Assembly (NCBI GenBank): GCA_037178625.1
Contig: CM074128.1
Coordinates: 2,790,001 to 2,854,000, forward strand
Reading direction: 5' to 3'
DNA: 64,000 nucleotides
From: Skeletonema tropicum
Lineage: Eukaryota; Bacillariophyta; Thalassiosirophyceae; Thalassiosirales; Thalassiosiraceae
Positions within the stretch are counted from its first letter, which is position 1. Each line of letters begins with the position of its first letter. Below the pieces are notes generated by a model. That model was not told the origin of the DNA, searched no databases, and was given only the letters and a program-made list of their open reading frames with translations. Both the position numbers and the translations under genes were made by a program. Positions 30,188 through 40,341 of the stretch are shown here, piece after piece.

Positions 30188-31874
30188 ATGAGCCGCAGAG
30201 CCGCAGGGGAGCATTCCCTGGAGCACGACCTTCCGCCCATTGACGTGGATACGGCAGCGACAGAGCTTCAGCTTCGCATCTTTAAACAATCATGGAACAA
30301 TGTGAGTGCCCGTCAGCCGATAGGTTCAGCAGAAAATCCACCCGACATCGAGACTTTGGCTGATTTTGCATCAGCAATATTAGAAAGAAGGCTGACAGAT
30401 GTCGTGAGGTATAGGAGAGAAGCCAAACTTGCTGTCAAATCACTTCGTTCATCCTCGTCTTCTGACGATAGCGGGGGAGGAGCCAACTTGACCAATGGTG
30501 TCATAAAAAGGGTACGAGGGGGCGAAACAACCCTCAACTCATCTTCATCTGCACAGCATAATACTGATCGCATCCTATTAACATCAAGATGTAGATCTCA
30601 GCTTCGCAAATTTGTAAAACACATTGCGTCCATGTACAACGACAATTATTACCATGGCTTGGAACATGCCATCCATGTGACCATGGGAGCAGACAAGCTT
30701 TTGGATATGCTTCACGATGGGTCGGTGGATTTTTTAGATAGTTCCAACGAAGACTTTACGGCAAGCGAGCCGTATTTAAAGCCCCATCAAACTAAAGATG
30801 ATATGGACGCATTGGTGTCGAATGGAAGCAAATTTTCGACATCATCAGCGAGCAAGGTGGCGTCAAAATCGTCATCATCGGTACCTCCCAGTACAGCAGG
30901 AGATCAACACAACCAGGTATATTCCGATACCTTTGCCAAGTTTGCGTTCGTATTCGCCGGTTTTATCCACGATGTTGACCACCAAGGCGTGCCGAATGCG
31001 AGGCTGGTTGAGGAGGATGATCCAATTTGCAACACGTACGGGCGAATATCCGTGGCAGAGAAACACTCGATCAAAGTTGCATTCCGGACGCTGAACGAAA
31101 GTGACTACGACGAATTTAGATCGACAGTCTACGAAACGAATGAGGATAAACTCCGGTTACACCGAATTATCCACTCGATTGTCCTGAGCACGGATATAGC
31201 AAGCCCCGAACGAATGCGAGAAACGAAACAGAGATGGAACGAGGCATTCTCCCGGCATGATCCAGATGGATCTAGTGCATTCAGCAGGCTATCTTTGGCA
31301 GGGAAATACACAGCAACAGAAGAAATTGCGACCGTGCAAGCGTCGAAATTGCAAGTGTTTTCGTGCGAGGTCAATGATATCAGAAGGGGAGGAGAGCATG
31401 ATCCCCGTGGGGAACTGTTGATGAAACGAAACTCGATGTCACGAACTTTGCAATTGGAGGGGGGGCAAACTGTGGAATACTTTGCATCGAGCAGGAATGA
31501 AGATGACATAAAGACTGCTCTACGGCATAGTGTTATGTTGGAAACAATGCTCAATGTTGCAGATGTGTCCCACGCCATGCAATCATGGGAGCTATTTTGT
31601 TTTTGGAACAAAAAGCTCTACCAAGAATTATATTGTGCGTTCAAAGCGGGCCGGAAGCAAAAACGATCCATCAAATGGATGGTACCAAAATGAGCTGAAC
31701 TTTTTCAGGGGATACATTATCCCACTGGCAGAGAAAATGAAGAAAAGTGGAGTGTTTGGAGATCGCGGAGATGAGTGGACAAAGAACGCAATAAGAATAC
31801 GAGATCGATGGAAAAAGGAAGGAGAGCGAATAGCAGAAGAGATGATCGATTCTGTTAAACAAGATTTTGAATAA
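30188..31874 (+). CDS. cyclic nucleotide 3',5'-phosphodiesterase (class I PDE), frame broken near the 3' end
   Basis: The first ATG in frame is 30188. The catalytic domain shows the class I PDE signatures YYHGLEHAIHVTMGADKLL, GFIHDVDHQGVPN (the HDxDH metal site), LHRIIHSIVLSTDI and LNVADVSHAMQSW, so cAMP and/or cGMP hydrolysis is expected. The final helices, GWYQNELNFFRGYIIPL, and the tail AIRIRDRWKKEGERIAEE are essential parts of the fold but lie in the +1 frame: the original frame stops at 31691-31693. One extra A in the run 31659-31663 would explain the break; with it removed the protein is 561 residues. A ~70-residue linker splits the first His motifs from HDVDH, and another insertion (about 370-430) lies before the VADVSH motif. 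It converges on the DHHC gene 60 bases away. Confidence 0.8.
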
Positions 31875-31934
31875 TTCTCAACTTCATTATTAACATAAAA
31901 TTAATGAGGAGATTTCCTTGCCTTTGTACATTTC

Positions 31935-33329
31935 TTAACCCTCTGTTGTCAGTGATATCATTTCCACCTTTTCCTCTCTCTCAGAAATCTCATCATCTGA
32001 CTGATGGAGTTGTTTCCTTGCTTCCATAGCTTGCTGAAGCGGTGTAGACGTTTCATCGTTTTGATAATCTAGAGGAGGGGATGCCACTTCCTCATTATCA
32101 AAGCTTTCCACCATAGGCACGATAGGTCTCGACTGGTTTGCAGGATTTGGATTGGCAATATTATCGTCGCTATGGCATTGATTAGTTGTCGTAGCGCACT
32201 CCCCAACATCTACACCTCCTCCTTCTATATCAGTAGCATCTGCATTAGATACATCCTGGTTTTGAACATTACTCTCCTTTTTTGTACTCGATTCCATCCT
32301 CAAAGGATCGCAAGGTCGACAAATGTTCTCACCAACATATGGACAACCCGCTGCTTTTAGCATCCACTTTCTAATTATCTTCCCTTCTCTCTCAGCTTGC
32401 TGAAGCGCAGTAATCCGCCGCCTCTCAAACTCCATCTTTGTCTGTGCCGCTGCACGCTTTCGTTGCCCATCTCGAACTATGTACGCGTATGTTGTCAACC
32501 CCTCCTTTTGCAGTTTCATATGGAACAAGAACAACTGAGCAAGTAATGCGACACAAACACAGTCGACCACGACAAATGCCGCATTGACAACTGCAACAAT
32601 AATGCCAATTTTTGCATCTCCATTTGCATTAAACCATTTACTGGATCTATCCAACGTGAACAAATCACTGCTTTCATTTTCACTCTGAGCAATTGAATAT
32701 TGGACAAAGAACGAAATGACAAGACCAGCCAGTACACTGCCATGCGCGACCACCAGACAGAGAGTGCTCCCAACCGTCCGAACAAAGTAGTCATAATTTG
32801 CCTTGCCCACACAGGTATTGAGCCAATGACAATGATGGTCAAAGGTTCCTACGCACTTATTGCAGAACTTGCAGTGCATGGATAATTGGTGTACATCAAT
32901 TGAGCATACCCAACAAAATTTCGTGTCATTGTCATCCTCTAAATTATTATCATGATCACAACTTGTCCCCTCCTGCTCTTTCAAATGACGCTGCAAACAC
33001 CAATCAATGGGATCAATAATACACACCCAGTATGCATAGTAAGCAGCAGAAAATCCGCATGCAAAGATGACAATTGTGCACGGAATAGACGCCGCAACGG
33101 GCAGGATTGGTGAAGCAAAGAAAAGGAATTGAAGTAACAGTAGCGGAAGTAGCGCCCAAGTGCCAACTTGCATAGGGTTCAGCGGCTTTTCAAAGCCGTT
33201 GCGCCTCATTGTCATACGAAATGATTTCTTATCAACACCAACACCCAACAGCCAACAGCATCCAGCCAAGGCGTGAATGAAAAAAAAAAAAAAAGAGATA
33301 AATAACGTCAACATTTTTTTTGAATGCAT
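31935..33329 (-). CDS. DHHC-type protein S-palmitoyltransferase
   Basis: The 464-residue single-exon protein starts at ATG 33329. It has membrane segments at about residues 6-26, 52-72, 80-102, 190-215 and 250-275 and the cysteine-rich DHHC domain at about 140-195: [33 protein letters not shown]. The catalytic Cys of DHHC is present, so it should transfer palmitate to cysteines of membrane-associated proteins from an ER, Golgi or plasma membrane site. The cytoplasmic C-terminal tail (~190 residues) is hydrophilic and acidic, with no recognised domain. The run of Phe near the start derives from a poly-A/T tract just downstream of the start codon. GPCRs and G proteins are common palmitoylation targets, but a link to the neighbours is inference. 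Confidence 0.9.
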   Translation of the reverse strand: MHSKKMLTLFISFFFFFIHALAGCCWLLGVGVDKKSFRMTMRRNGFEKPLNPMQVGTWALLPLLLLQFLFFASPILPVAASIPCTIVIFACGFSAAYYAYWVCIIDPIDWCLQRHLKEQEGTSCDHDNNLEDDNDTKFCWVCSIDVHQLSMHCKFCNKCVGTFDHHCHWLNTCVGKANYDYFVRTVGSTLCLVVAHGSVLAGLVISFFVQYSIAQSENESSDLFTLDRSSKWFNANGDAKIGIIVAVVNAAFVVVDCVCVALLAQLFLFHMKLQKEGLTTYAYIVRDGQRKRAAAQTKMEFERRRITALQQAEREGKIIRKWMLKAAGCPYVGENICRPCDPLRMESSTKKESNVQNQDVSNADATDIEGGGVDVGECATTTNQCHSDDNIANPNPANQSRPIVPMVESFDNEEVASPPLDYQNDETSTPLQQAMEARKQLHQSDDEISEREEKVEMISLTTEG

Positions 33330-33784
33330 GAGCTCGAGTCATATGTACGGGACCTGTCCCATCACCCGTCCGTGGGACAGCCAAGAGGGCCAGTTAACCC
33401 TAATGGGATCGTGTATATAAAAGCTAAGAACCTCTAAGAACGACAAGTTCCAGGACTCGGTCTAATTATCCTTCAATCTGGAATTCGCTCTCTCTCTAGC
33501 TAATAGAGCCTCTCGTGTGCAGCGGTTATGGCATCTCCGGTCGTGACGTGTGAAATAGGTGTTTTGAAAACTGCGTGCAGGTTATAATAAGCCCGCACCG
33601 ACTATGATGTAGGAGTAGCCAGGTAAATGGACACGCACCACATTTTACCCTTGCAACACATCACCACCACGTTCTCCCTGTAATGACCGACCACATCACA
33701 TAGCTCCCGCTCAGGTCGTGCCTGCCACTACCACTAATCTTACGCACTACTGATCCAACTTATCATAAAATAAATGTTCCACAG
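33330..33784. promoter_or_regulatory. divergent upstream region with a hairpin, possibly LTR-derived
   Basis: A perfect 8-base inverted pair, CTGTCCCA..TGGGACAG, occurs at about 33354-33380. Beyond it come AACCCTAATGGG, a TATA-like GTATATAAAAG (33413-33423) and a CTCTCTCTCTAGC run. The arrangement resembles the U3/R part of a retrotransposon LTR, but I see no second copy or target duplication. It separates the DHHC gene from the TPR-nucleoside hydrolase gene. Confidence 0.35.
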
Positions 33785-36094
33785 ATGAATGATTTGTATG
33801 ACCACTTCATGATGGTAGGAAACCAAGCATTAGCGTCAATGGATTTTCAAGAGGCATCGAAGAACTACAACATGGCTTTGGAATCAGCCCGAACAGGTGC
33901 GACGCCTGGCGCCCGAAGTCCGACGGAGGTGACAAAACTACGACCTAAAATGATTGTGCCTACAATAAACCTGGCAAGATGCCTCCGCGAACTTGCTCGC
34001 TATAAAGAAGCCGAAGATTTACTAACCAAGTACATTAGAGAAGCTAGAGATCCACCGTTGGACCCAAGATTGCATGCCCGTGCCCTCAGCACACTCGCTG
34101 AATTATATCAAGCTCAAAGTAAATATGACGCAGCAGCGAAGCTCCATAAGCAGGCCATCGGTATGGTTAGAGGAGGCACTCCTAATCTCGACGTTGCCGG
34201 AAGTATCGCAGGGTATGCGGAAACACTCCGTAAATCAGGTGATTTACCTCAAGCTGAGCGCCACCACAGGGAGGCGCTGGAGATAAGAACTCGTGCTGTT
34301 GAAGAAAATTCATGCACGGAACTAGAGCTCGCGGTTTCATACACTCAACTTGGGTGCACTCTTGCTGGCATGCGAAGACACAAGGAAGCCTATCAGCAAC
34401 ATCATCGTGCACTTGGACTACGATATCGATACCTTGACTTCTCACATGGGTTAGTATCTGAGTCCATGAATTATTGCGCAGAGAGTCTTTGCGCATTAGG
34501 AAGGGGAGTGGAGGGCATCCCACTTGCATTGCATGCTGTCGAAATACGGAGAACAATCTTTGGGACAACACATCCTGCGTATGCCCATGCATTGAGCGTT
34601 CTTGCCTCCTGTTATCATTCAATTGGGCGATCGTTTGATGCGAGAGACTGTCTTGAGAAATGCCTCGAGGTTTGCGAGGTTGCTTTCCAGCGGAATCATG
34701 CCAACATCATTCCAAACCTAATGAATTATGGGAATGTATTGCGATCGACTGGAGATTTGAAGAAAGCTCGAAGCGTTTACCAACGGGCAATTGATATACA
34801 CCAACTCAACTTCAAAGAGGGTCAGCAAGCGAGTCGACTCGAGAAATGCAGGGCAGAAGTTGACAAACTTAGAGTTGAATCAGAGAGAAGTGATTCGTAC
34901 TCTTCAGATTACAGTAGTGCGGAAGACTTATCCCCCCTTCGTATTCATCCCCAGCCAGCTGTTGTATCTGATTCGGGCACACCAGTTATTGTGTTCACAG
35001 ACATTGGACGTGATGTAGATGATGAGATGGCTCTTGTGCTGCTCTCAGCTCTTCGCAAGAAGCATCTCTTAAATCCGAAGGCGGTAATCGCCACTCTTTC
35101 TCCTGAGAGAGATCGAGCAAATCTTGCTCGTGGGTCTTTGGATGTTTTAGGCATGGCTGATGTCCCTGTTGGCATAGGAGGCCCAGGAGGAGCTACCAAG
35201 GACCTCGAGGTGTACAAGGCAGTCCATTCAAGATCAAGTCAAAGTATTGAAGACTGTGGCATCAGTCTTGCATGCAATGTACTGAAGAAAGCCAATCCCA
35301 AGTCAGTCCAAATTCTCTGCTTAGCTAGTTTGTCAGATCTTGCAGTTCTTATAAACGATCACGAAGAATTATTTACCTCCAAGGTCAAGGAGGTCGTTGT
35401 AATGGGGGGCTTACTCCCAATTGATTCGCACGAGAAGTTGCTGCCGGACACTGCCTACAATAACAATTGTGATATGGAGGCTGCCCGGTTTGTGTACGAG
35501 TCTTGCCAAGAGTTGCGCGTCCCCACGGTTACCTTATCCAGGTGGACTGCCTATGGCTGCCCGGTTCGTCCAGAACTCCTTGACGAATTGGCAAGGACGG
35601 AACACATGGTAGCAACCAATATCCGAAAGAAGAGCAAGGAAAGCATTGACCAGCTTTGGAAAAAAGTAGTTCTCCCACCTGAAGACCCTGGCAGAGAAAA
35701 ACTCCCTAGTCGATGTGATGCAAAATGGTTCTACCAAACATTCATCGGCGAAGAGTTGCCTGCTGAATTGCCTACATCTGTTTGGAATGATGTTCAGAAG
35801 CTAAACATGTATGATCCTCTTGCGGTATTGATGTGTTTGTCTTCCTACCGATCTTCCCATTTTAGGTGTAGAGAAAAAGTTGTCAATGGAGTTACACACC
35901 TTGTAGTCGGTGTTAGTGAACAGGAGAATGGGATCAGGAATAGGACAGCTCTGTTCGATGAATATTCAGCTCTATTTTTGTATGCCATGCAAGCCTCCCT
36001 GAACGAGCCCAAGATACAATTGAACTACGACAACATCTTCGATGATATTACTACTTCTACGAAGAGGTCGGCTCTAGTCAACAGAGCTGCTTAG
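33785..36094 (+). CDS. TPR plus nucleoside hydrolase protein, partial paralogue of the cyclase fusion
   Basis: The 769-residue protein starts at ATG 33785 and corresponds to the last ~750 residues of the large cyclase fusion, without cyclase or ATPase domains. Residues about 1-365 are TPRs (SGDLPQAERHHREALEIR, FGTTHPAYAHALSVLASCY, STGDLKKARSVYQRAIDIHQ). Residues about 398-750 form the nucleoside hydrolase-like domain (VFTDIGRDVDDEMALVLLSA, VVVMGGLLPIDS, AYNNNCDMEAARFVY, KLNMYDPLAVLM). The family cleaves the N-glycosidic bond of nucleosides with a Ca-bound Asp cluster; here that cluster is written DIGRDVDD rather than the usual DTDPGxDD. The TPR tract is nearly identical at DNA level to that of the cyclase gene and the rest is less so. 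It is intact and converges on the receptor gene 128 bases away. Confidence 0.8.
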   Translation: MNDLYDHFMMVGNQALASMDFQEASKNYNMALESARTGATPGARSPTEVTKLRPKMIVPTINLARCLRELARYKEAEDLLTKYIREARDPPLDPRLHARALSTLAELYQAQSKYDAAAKLHKQAIGMVRGGTPNLDVAGSIAGYAETLRKSGDLPQAERHHREALEIRTRAVEENSCTELELAVSYTQLGCTLAGMRRHKEAYQQHHRALGLRYRYLDFSHGLVSESMNYCAESLCALGRGVEGIPLALHAVEIRRTIFGTTHPAYAHALSVLASCYHSIGRSFDARDCLEKCLEVCEVAFQRNHANIIPNLMNYGNVLRSTGDLKKARSVYQRAIDIHQLNFKEGQQASRLEKCRAEVDKLRVESERSDSYSSDYSSAEDLSPLRIHPQPAVVSDSGTPVIVFTDIGRDVDDEMALVLLSALRKKHLLNPKAVIATLSPERDRANLARGSLDVLGMADVPVGIGGPGGATKDLEVYKAVHSRSSQSIEDCGISLACNVLKKANPKSVQILCLASLSDLAVLINDHEELFTSKVKEVVVMGGLLPIDSHEKLLPDTAYNNNCDMEAARFVYESCQELRVPTVTLSRWTAYGCPVRPELLDELARTEHMVATNIRKKSKESIDQLWKKVVLPPEDPGREKLPSRCDAKWFYQTFIGEELPAELPTSVWNDVQKLNMYDPLAVLMCLSSYRSSHFRCREKVVNGVTHLVVGVSEQENGIRNRTALFDEYSALFLYAMQASLNEPKIQLNYDNIFDDITTSTKRSALVNRAA

Positions 36095-36222
36095 AATTGA
36101 AATGCCCAACTTGTAAATTAGTTTGATTGTGTACACTATTCTTTCCCATATATATTTCCCTATATTATATTTTCTTATTTATTCCTCAATTTGTGTTACA
36201 ATTTACCACGATACGACTACGT

Positions 36223-39200
36223 TCATTCTTCAATGTGATCTTCCAACTTGCCTACAGCAGTTTCTACTGTAATATTATTGGTCAGGGAACCATGCCTGAC
36301 GTTGCTGCCGTGTCGCAAGAAATCGGAAGCGCCATGACGGATGAATGGCGTGCTCACTTCGGTCTTTGTGGAGGCAGTTCCATTGTCTTCTTCATATGAA
36401 AATCCCTGACCATGATCGATACGGTGTTTCATGCGTTCAATAAGATCACCAAAAAGCATGACTTCTTCAGTGACCTTTTTATTCTTGCGCCACATCACCC
36501 TTTGGAACGTTGGAGGGAAGACTGAGTCCTGGTGCTCCTGAATCTTATCCAAGAAGGCTTTGACGGAAGCTAGAGACTCGGCATTTCCGCCTTTAACACC
36601 CTCGACAGCAGCTCGATACAACTCTCCGTAGAGTCCAAGAAGTGGCACCACGAGGCTCTGACGATCGCAAGCACCCATACCCTTGTGTTCAAGCCGACAG
36701 CAGGTAAGCTCCCCCTCAAACACAAGAAGGGATTCTTGGAAAAAATCAGTCTTGACAGGGACTAGATCGCCACCGTCTCCAAGCGCAAGGTACATTCCCT
36801 CAGTGCCGTTTCGCATCGAGTGACAAACCTGTTCTGCCCTGCACCACATTCGTAGCTGATAAGTCGATAGGTCACATTTGTCATCCAAATCAGCGTGCTT
36901 GGTGTCTGGTGCAACGATGATGAAGTATGTCGCTGAAGAGGCATACGCAGCAAGAGATCGAATAGCCAAGTTTTGCGTGGAAGGATTGGCTTGAGGGATA
37001 CATGAATAGTCAACCCAAACAAAAACGTCGTTGAGACTTTCATCCCATCCGTTATTCTTCGCAAGTTCTCGCAAAGAAACGCGCATTGCCTCGTATTGAT
37101 TGTTGGAAGGATCGGGGACAGTAAACGAGGTCCATTGGTGAGAAAAGAACACAATATGCTTGCCGGCAGCAATGAACGCGTCAACATCTGCGAGAGAGTC
37201 AAGAACTGTCAGCTTGTGCGTATTGCGCAATACTTCGTGACGCACAAGTTTACCCTCGACAACAAATTCGTCTCCACGGACGAGATGAAGGGGGTAATCG
37301 AGTTGGTGTAATGCCCTAATGGACTCGTTGATTGTAGCCTCCATCAGCTGTTCATGAGCCATCCTGATGCGGAGGTACGACTTGTATCGTCGGTACGTTA
37401 AGTATATAAGTCCACCAATGAGGCATGCGCCAATTATGCTACCGAAAACAGCGGCGATGATTTTCGAATTATCCTCAGCACACGCACCCTGCTGGTATGC
37501 TTCGACTTCTTCCTTCATGGATTGACATTGCTCACTAAGGTTGATGCGCTTAATGCAATCGAGGCGGTCAAAGGCGTCGTGCACTTCCGCAGCAAGTAAG
37601 TCAATGCAAATTTCGTCCATTGTCTTCTTTGGTTCCATATCAAGTGCCTCTCTCCAGTTGTAGAGCTGCTGGAGAGCACCTCCAGTCATTCGAGAGTTCA
37701 CTTCGTCGTAACGTTGCTGAAGTTTCGCAATGAACTTTTCATAACGCTCTTCAAATTCAGGGGTACCAACCTTAATACTATTACTGGGATCGGTCATGTT
37801 GAATAATCCTAATTCTGTGTCAGTAGACGCCAAGAGGAATTCTTTGTGCAGAGATGTATCAAGGGCGTCATTATAGTCGGAAAACCCAACAACGAAAAAA
37901 TCTTGCGTTGGGTTACCTCCCTCGGATGGCTCCTTGAAGTATTCAGTAATGACAGCGTTAAGATCCTCCGCCATGACAGTGTTATTCCAAATCTTAGCAA
38001 GTGCTTCCATTTCCTCGGGTTTTGTTTGAGACTTGCGATAGGTACCAGCGAGTGGGACGAGATTCACGCTCAGCTCCGAAAACCATACCATCAAATCCCA
38101 CGCTGCATTCACGGCGGTTTCTTTCGACTGCTTCCCGTTGATAGCGTACGCTTCTCCACCCTCAGAGAAGAAAGGGGAAAAGTTGATAACTTTGCCTCCA
38201 AGTGTCCTCGCAGTGGGACAACTTTTCTCGGTACACTTCATGAGCGGATAGTCCTTCTTTTTCCAGTTGAGCACCTCAGTACTTCCGGGGAAGACAATAC
38301 GACGACCGAACCACTCACCCTCTTTCAGATACTGATCTTGCCGATTCTCTGGAGAAGGAGCATACTTCCCGCCTTCCTTGAGCATATTGGTCATTGTTCC
38401 GGGCATGGAGATTACACCGAAGCACTTTCCAGTTGGAAAGGCAGATTTGCGGTCACACTTCACCCCTTCAGCTGTTTGAGTTTGGCAATTAGATGCCAAA
38501 ATGTACCTCCAGTAATATTCCACTGCTTTTTTGTATCCCGGCTGTACCGACAAGCAGAATTAACAGAGGAAAGTTGTCGTTAGAAAAAGAGAACGAGGCA
38601 AAAAATCCATTTACAGCACAAAATATGTGATCAATCACTCACATTATGAATCAACGGCGCAAAGGTGTCAGTATCAAAGAAAATGTTCTGCCCAGTACTT
38701 CCATTTTCATCTTCTTGCGCAACCGTAAAGATAGGTGCCAAAAAGGCTTGAAAGTAGTTGGTCTGTGGAGTCAAGCAAAATCCCCAATCAGGTACACCAT
38801 CCCCATCATGATCTTGTCCATTGATACGTTCACTAATAGTCACCATCTCTTCAATAGTATTAGGGGGACGTAGCGGTTCATTGTAAGTCTCTTGATACCA
38901 CTGATTGATACTTGTTCATAAGATCTTGACGATACCCAGCGGCAATATTGTCCGAGTCAAGGGGGAGAGCCCTCACTGACCCCCCATAAGTGATTGCCGC
39001 ACGGGAGGCCGAGTTGATATCTTCAAACCGGATAACATTTTCATTTGCCTTGATGAGATCATTTAGACCCTTGAGTCCAAGGTATGCAGCTGGAATCCAC
39101 GGACCTTGCACAATGTAGGCATCATAAATACCCTGACCGGAATTCGGATCATCGTTGGATCCAACGTCCTCCAGTAATGCCTTGGCCATGTTATCCTCTC

Positions 39201-39582
39201 CCCCCTCGACGTAGGTGAGCAGGACATTGGCCCCAGTGCACTTTTTGAATTCGGCAAGACGTGGTGCCCACTCGCCAGCTGGTTCAAAGGCGAGGAGGTT
39301 GACATTGACACCTGCGTGATCGCAGCACTTGCCCTTGAGATAGGTAGAGTCATGGAGGGTACAATATCCATTTAATTCACATGCAGTTACGTCGCACCCG
39401 GATGTGACGACGGCATCTTCGGAGTATAGTTCATCGCACTGTTCCTTGCTAACTTCTTGACTGGAAACAGGAGTGACAGCGACGGCTAAGGCAGCGGCAG
39501 CGATGGCCCAACGATGAAACATTGATATGCTATTATTTTTGCGGATGACCGGTCGTGATGATGATTTCGCAGATGCCACCAT
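36223..39582 (-). CDS. single-span receptor: extracellular solute-binding domain plus cytoplasmic TIR-like domain
   Basis: Start chosen at ATG 39582, ahead of a signal peptide (MFHRWAIAAAALAVAVTPVSS). The first part has EPAGEWAPRLAEFKKCTGA, YRQDLMNKYQ and INGQDHDGDGVPDWGFCL, the pattern of a bacterial extracellular solute-binding (sugar ABC-type) protein. A +1 break near 38899-38904 separates YRQDLMNKYQ from ETYNEPLRPPNTIEEMV. An exact GT-AG intron (38542-38642) joins ..APLIHN to PGYKKAVEYYW. A membrane span, KIIAAVFGSIIGACLIGGLI, lies near residue 670, and the cytoplasmic part has HIVFFSHQW, VFVWVDYSCIPQ, ATYFIIVAPD and YQLRMWCRAEQ (about 775-885), the strand order of a TIR-like fold including the WCxxE motif that in NAD-cleaving TIRs holds the catalytic Glu. 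About 1085 residues in total. The ligand is unknown. Confidence 0.72.
38542..38642 (-). other. intron of the receptor gene
   Basis: The donor GTGAGTGATT follows codon AAT and the acceptor TACAG precedes codon CCG, phase 0, 101 bases. Reading through it gives a continuous solute-binding domain. Confidence 0.85.
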
Positions 39583-40341
39583 ATCTTCTCTTTTCAATTC
39601 TTTTTTATAACGATTGCTTGTAGGTCCTTCTGAGCAAAGAATGTTGTGGTGTTGAAAGCGACGCTCTCTAGAGATGATTGTCCTTTTGGCAGGATTGATT
39701 AGGGGCAGTACGATTGCCAGGTAATTAATTGTATGGTCTTGGCATCGTATCAAATGAAGGTCAGGAGAGGTCTTCAGGTGACAGCTGCAGGTTTCTTTTT
39801 CTGAAAAGGGGGCGAGTGATTATGCCCTCATGTGTCATTTTTCCTCTTGCTATATGCGCGTCAAGAAAAGATTTGAAATAAGGGGTCACTACCCCTAAAT
39901 AATAATAGAAAGGCCCTTCCCCCCTCCCTCTGAAAGATCCACTTGAAGATATTTGATTCGTTCGGCCGGGGTCATTTGCCTTGGCTGCTACATAAGTATT
40001 CACACGATCAGGCGTTAGACAGTGAAGTTCCGGTATTGGTTATGTCTGCGTCATCAAATAGGTTCATGTTCGGTATACATATTTACAGCTGAAAGTAATC
40101 GCTGATATTTATATCAGGATTAAATCACGTTCGGTATTCGGTATTTACAGCTGATTCATAATCGCTGATATGAGGTGATATATTGATTCCAACCGATGTG
40201 TTATATCGCTGATCCGAATTGTAAAAATGGCGCAGTTTTTGAATTTTTGTTCAGACACATCATTTCAGGAGCAGGGGAAAAGCATGCTGTGCCTTCAATG
40301 AACTTTTGACAATAGAAGATTGCTAAACCTTTCAGCAAACC
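39583..40341. promoter_or_regulatory. divergent upstream region of receptor and claspin-like genes
   Basis: This holds the 5' ends of both genes. A degenerate direct repeat of about 42 bases, GTTCGGTAT..TATTTACAGCTGA..TAATCGCTGATAT, lies at 40069-40108 and 40129-40171, and GATAT/ATATC words continue to about 40205. No further gene is seen. Confidence 0.5.

Noticed and set aside
38890..38915. An 11-base mini-intron explaining the receptor break
   Set aside because: Removing GTATCAATCAG does not give the expected WYQETYNEP frame.
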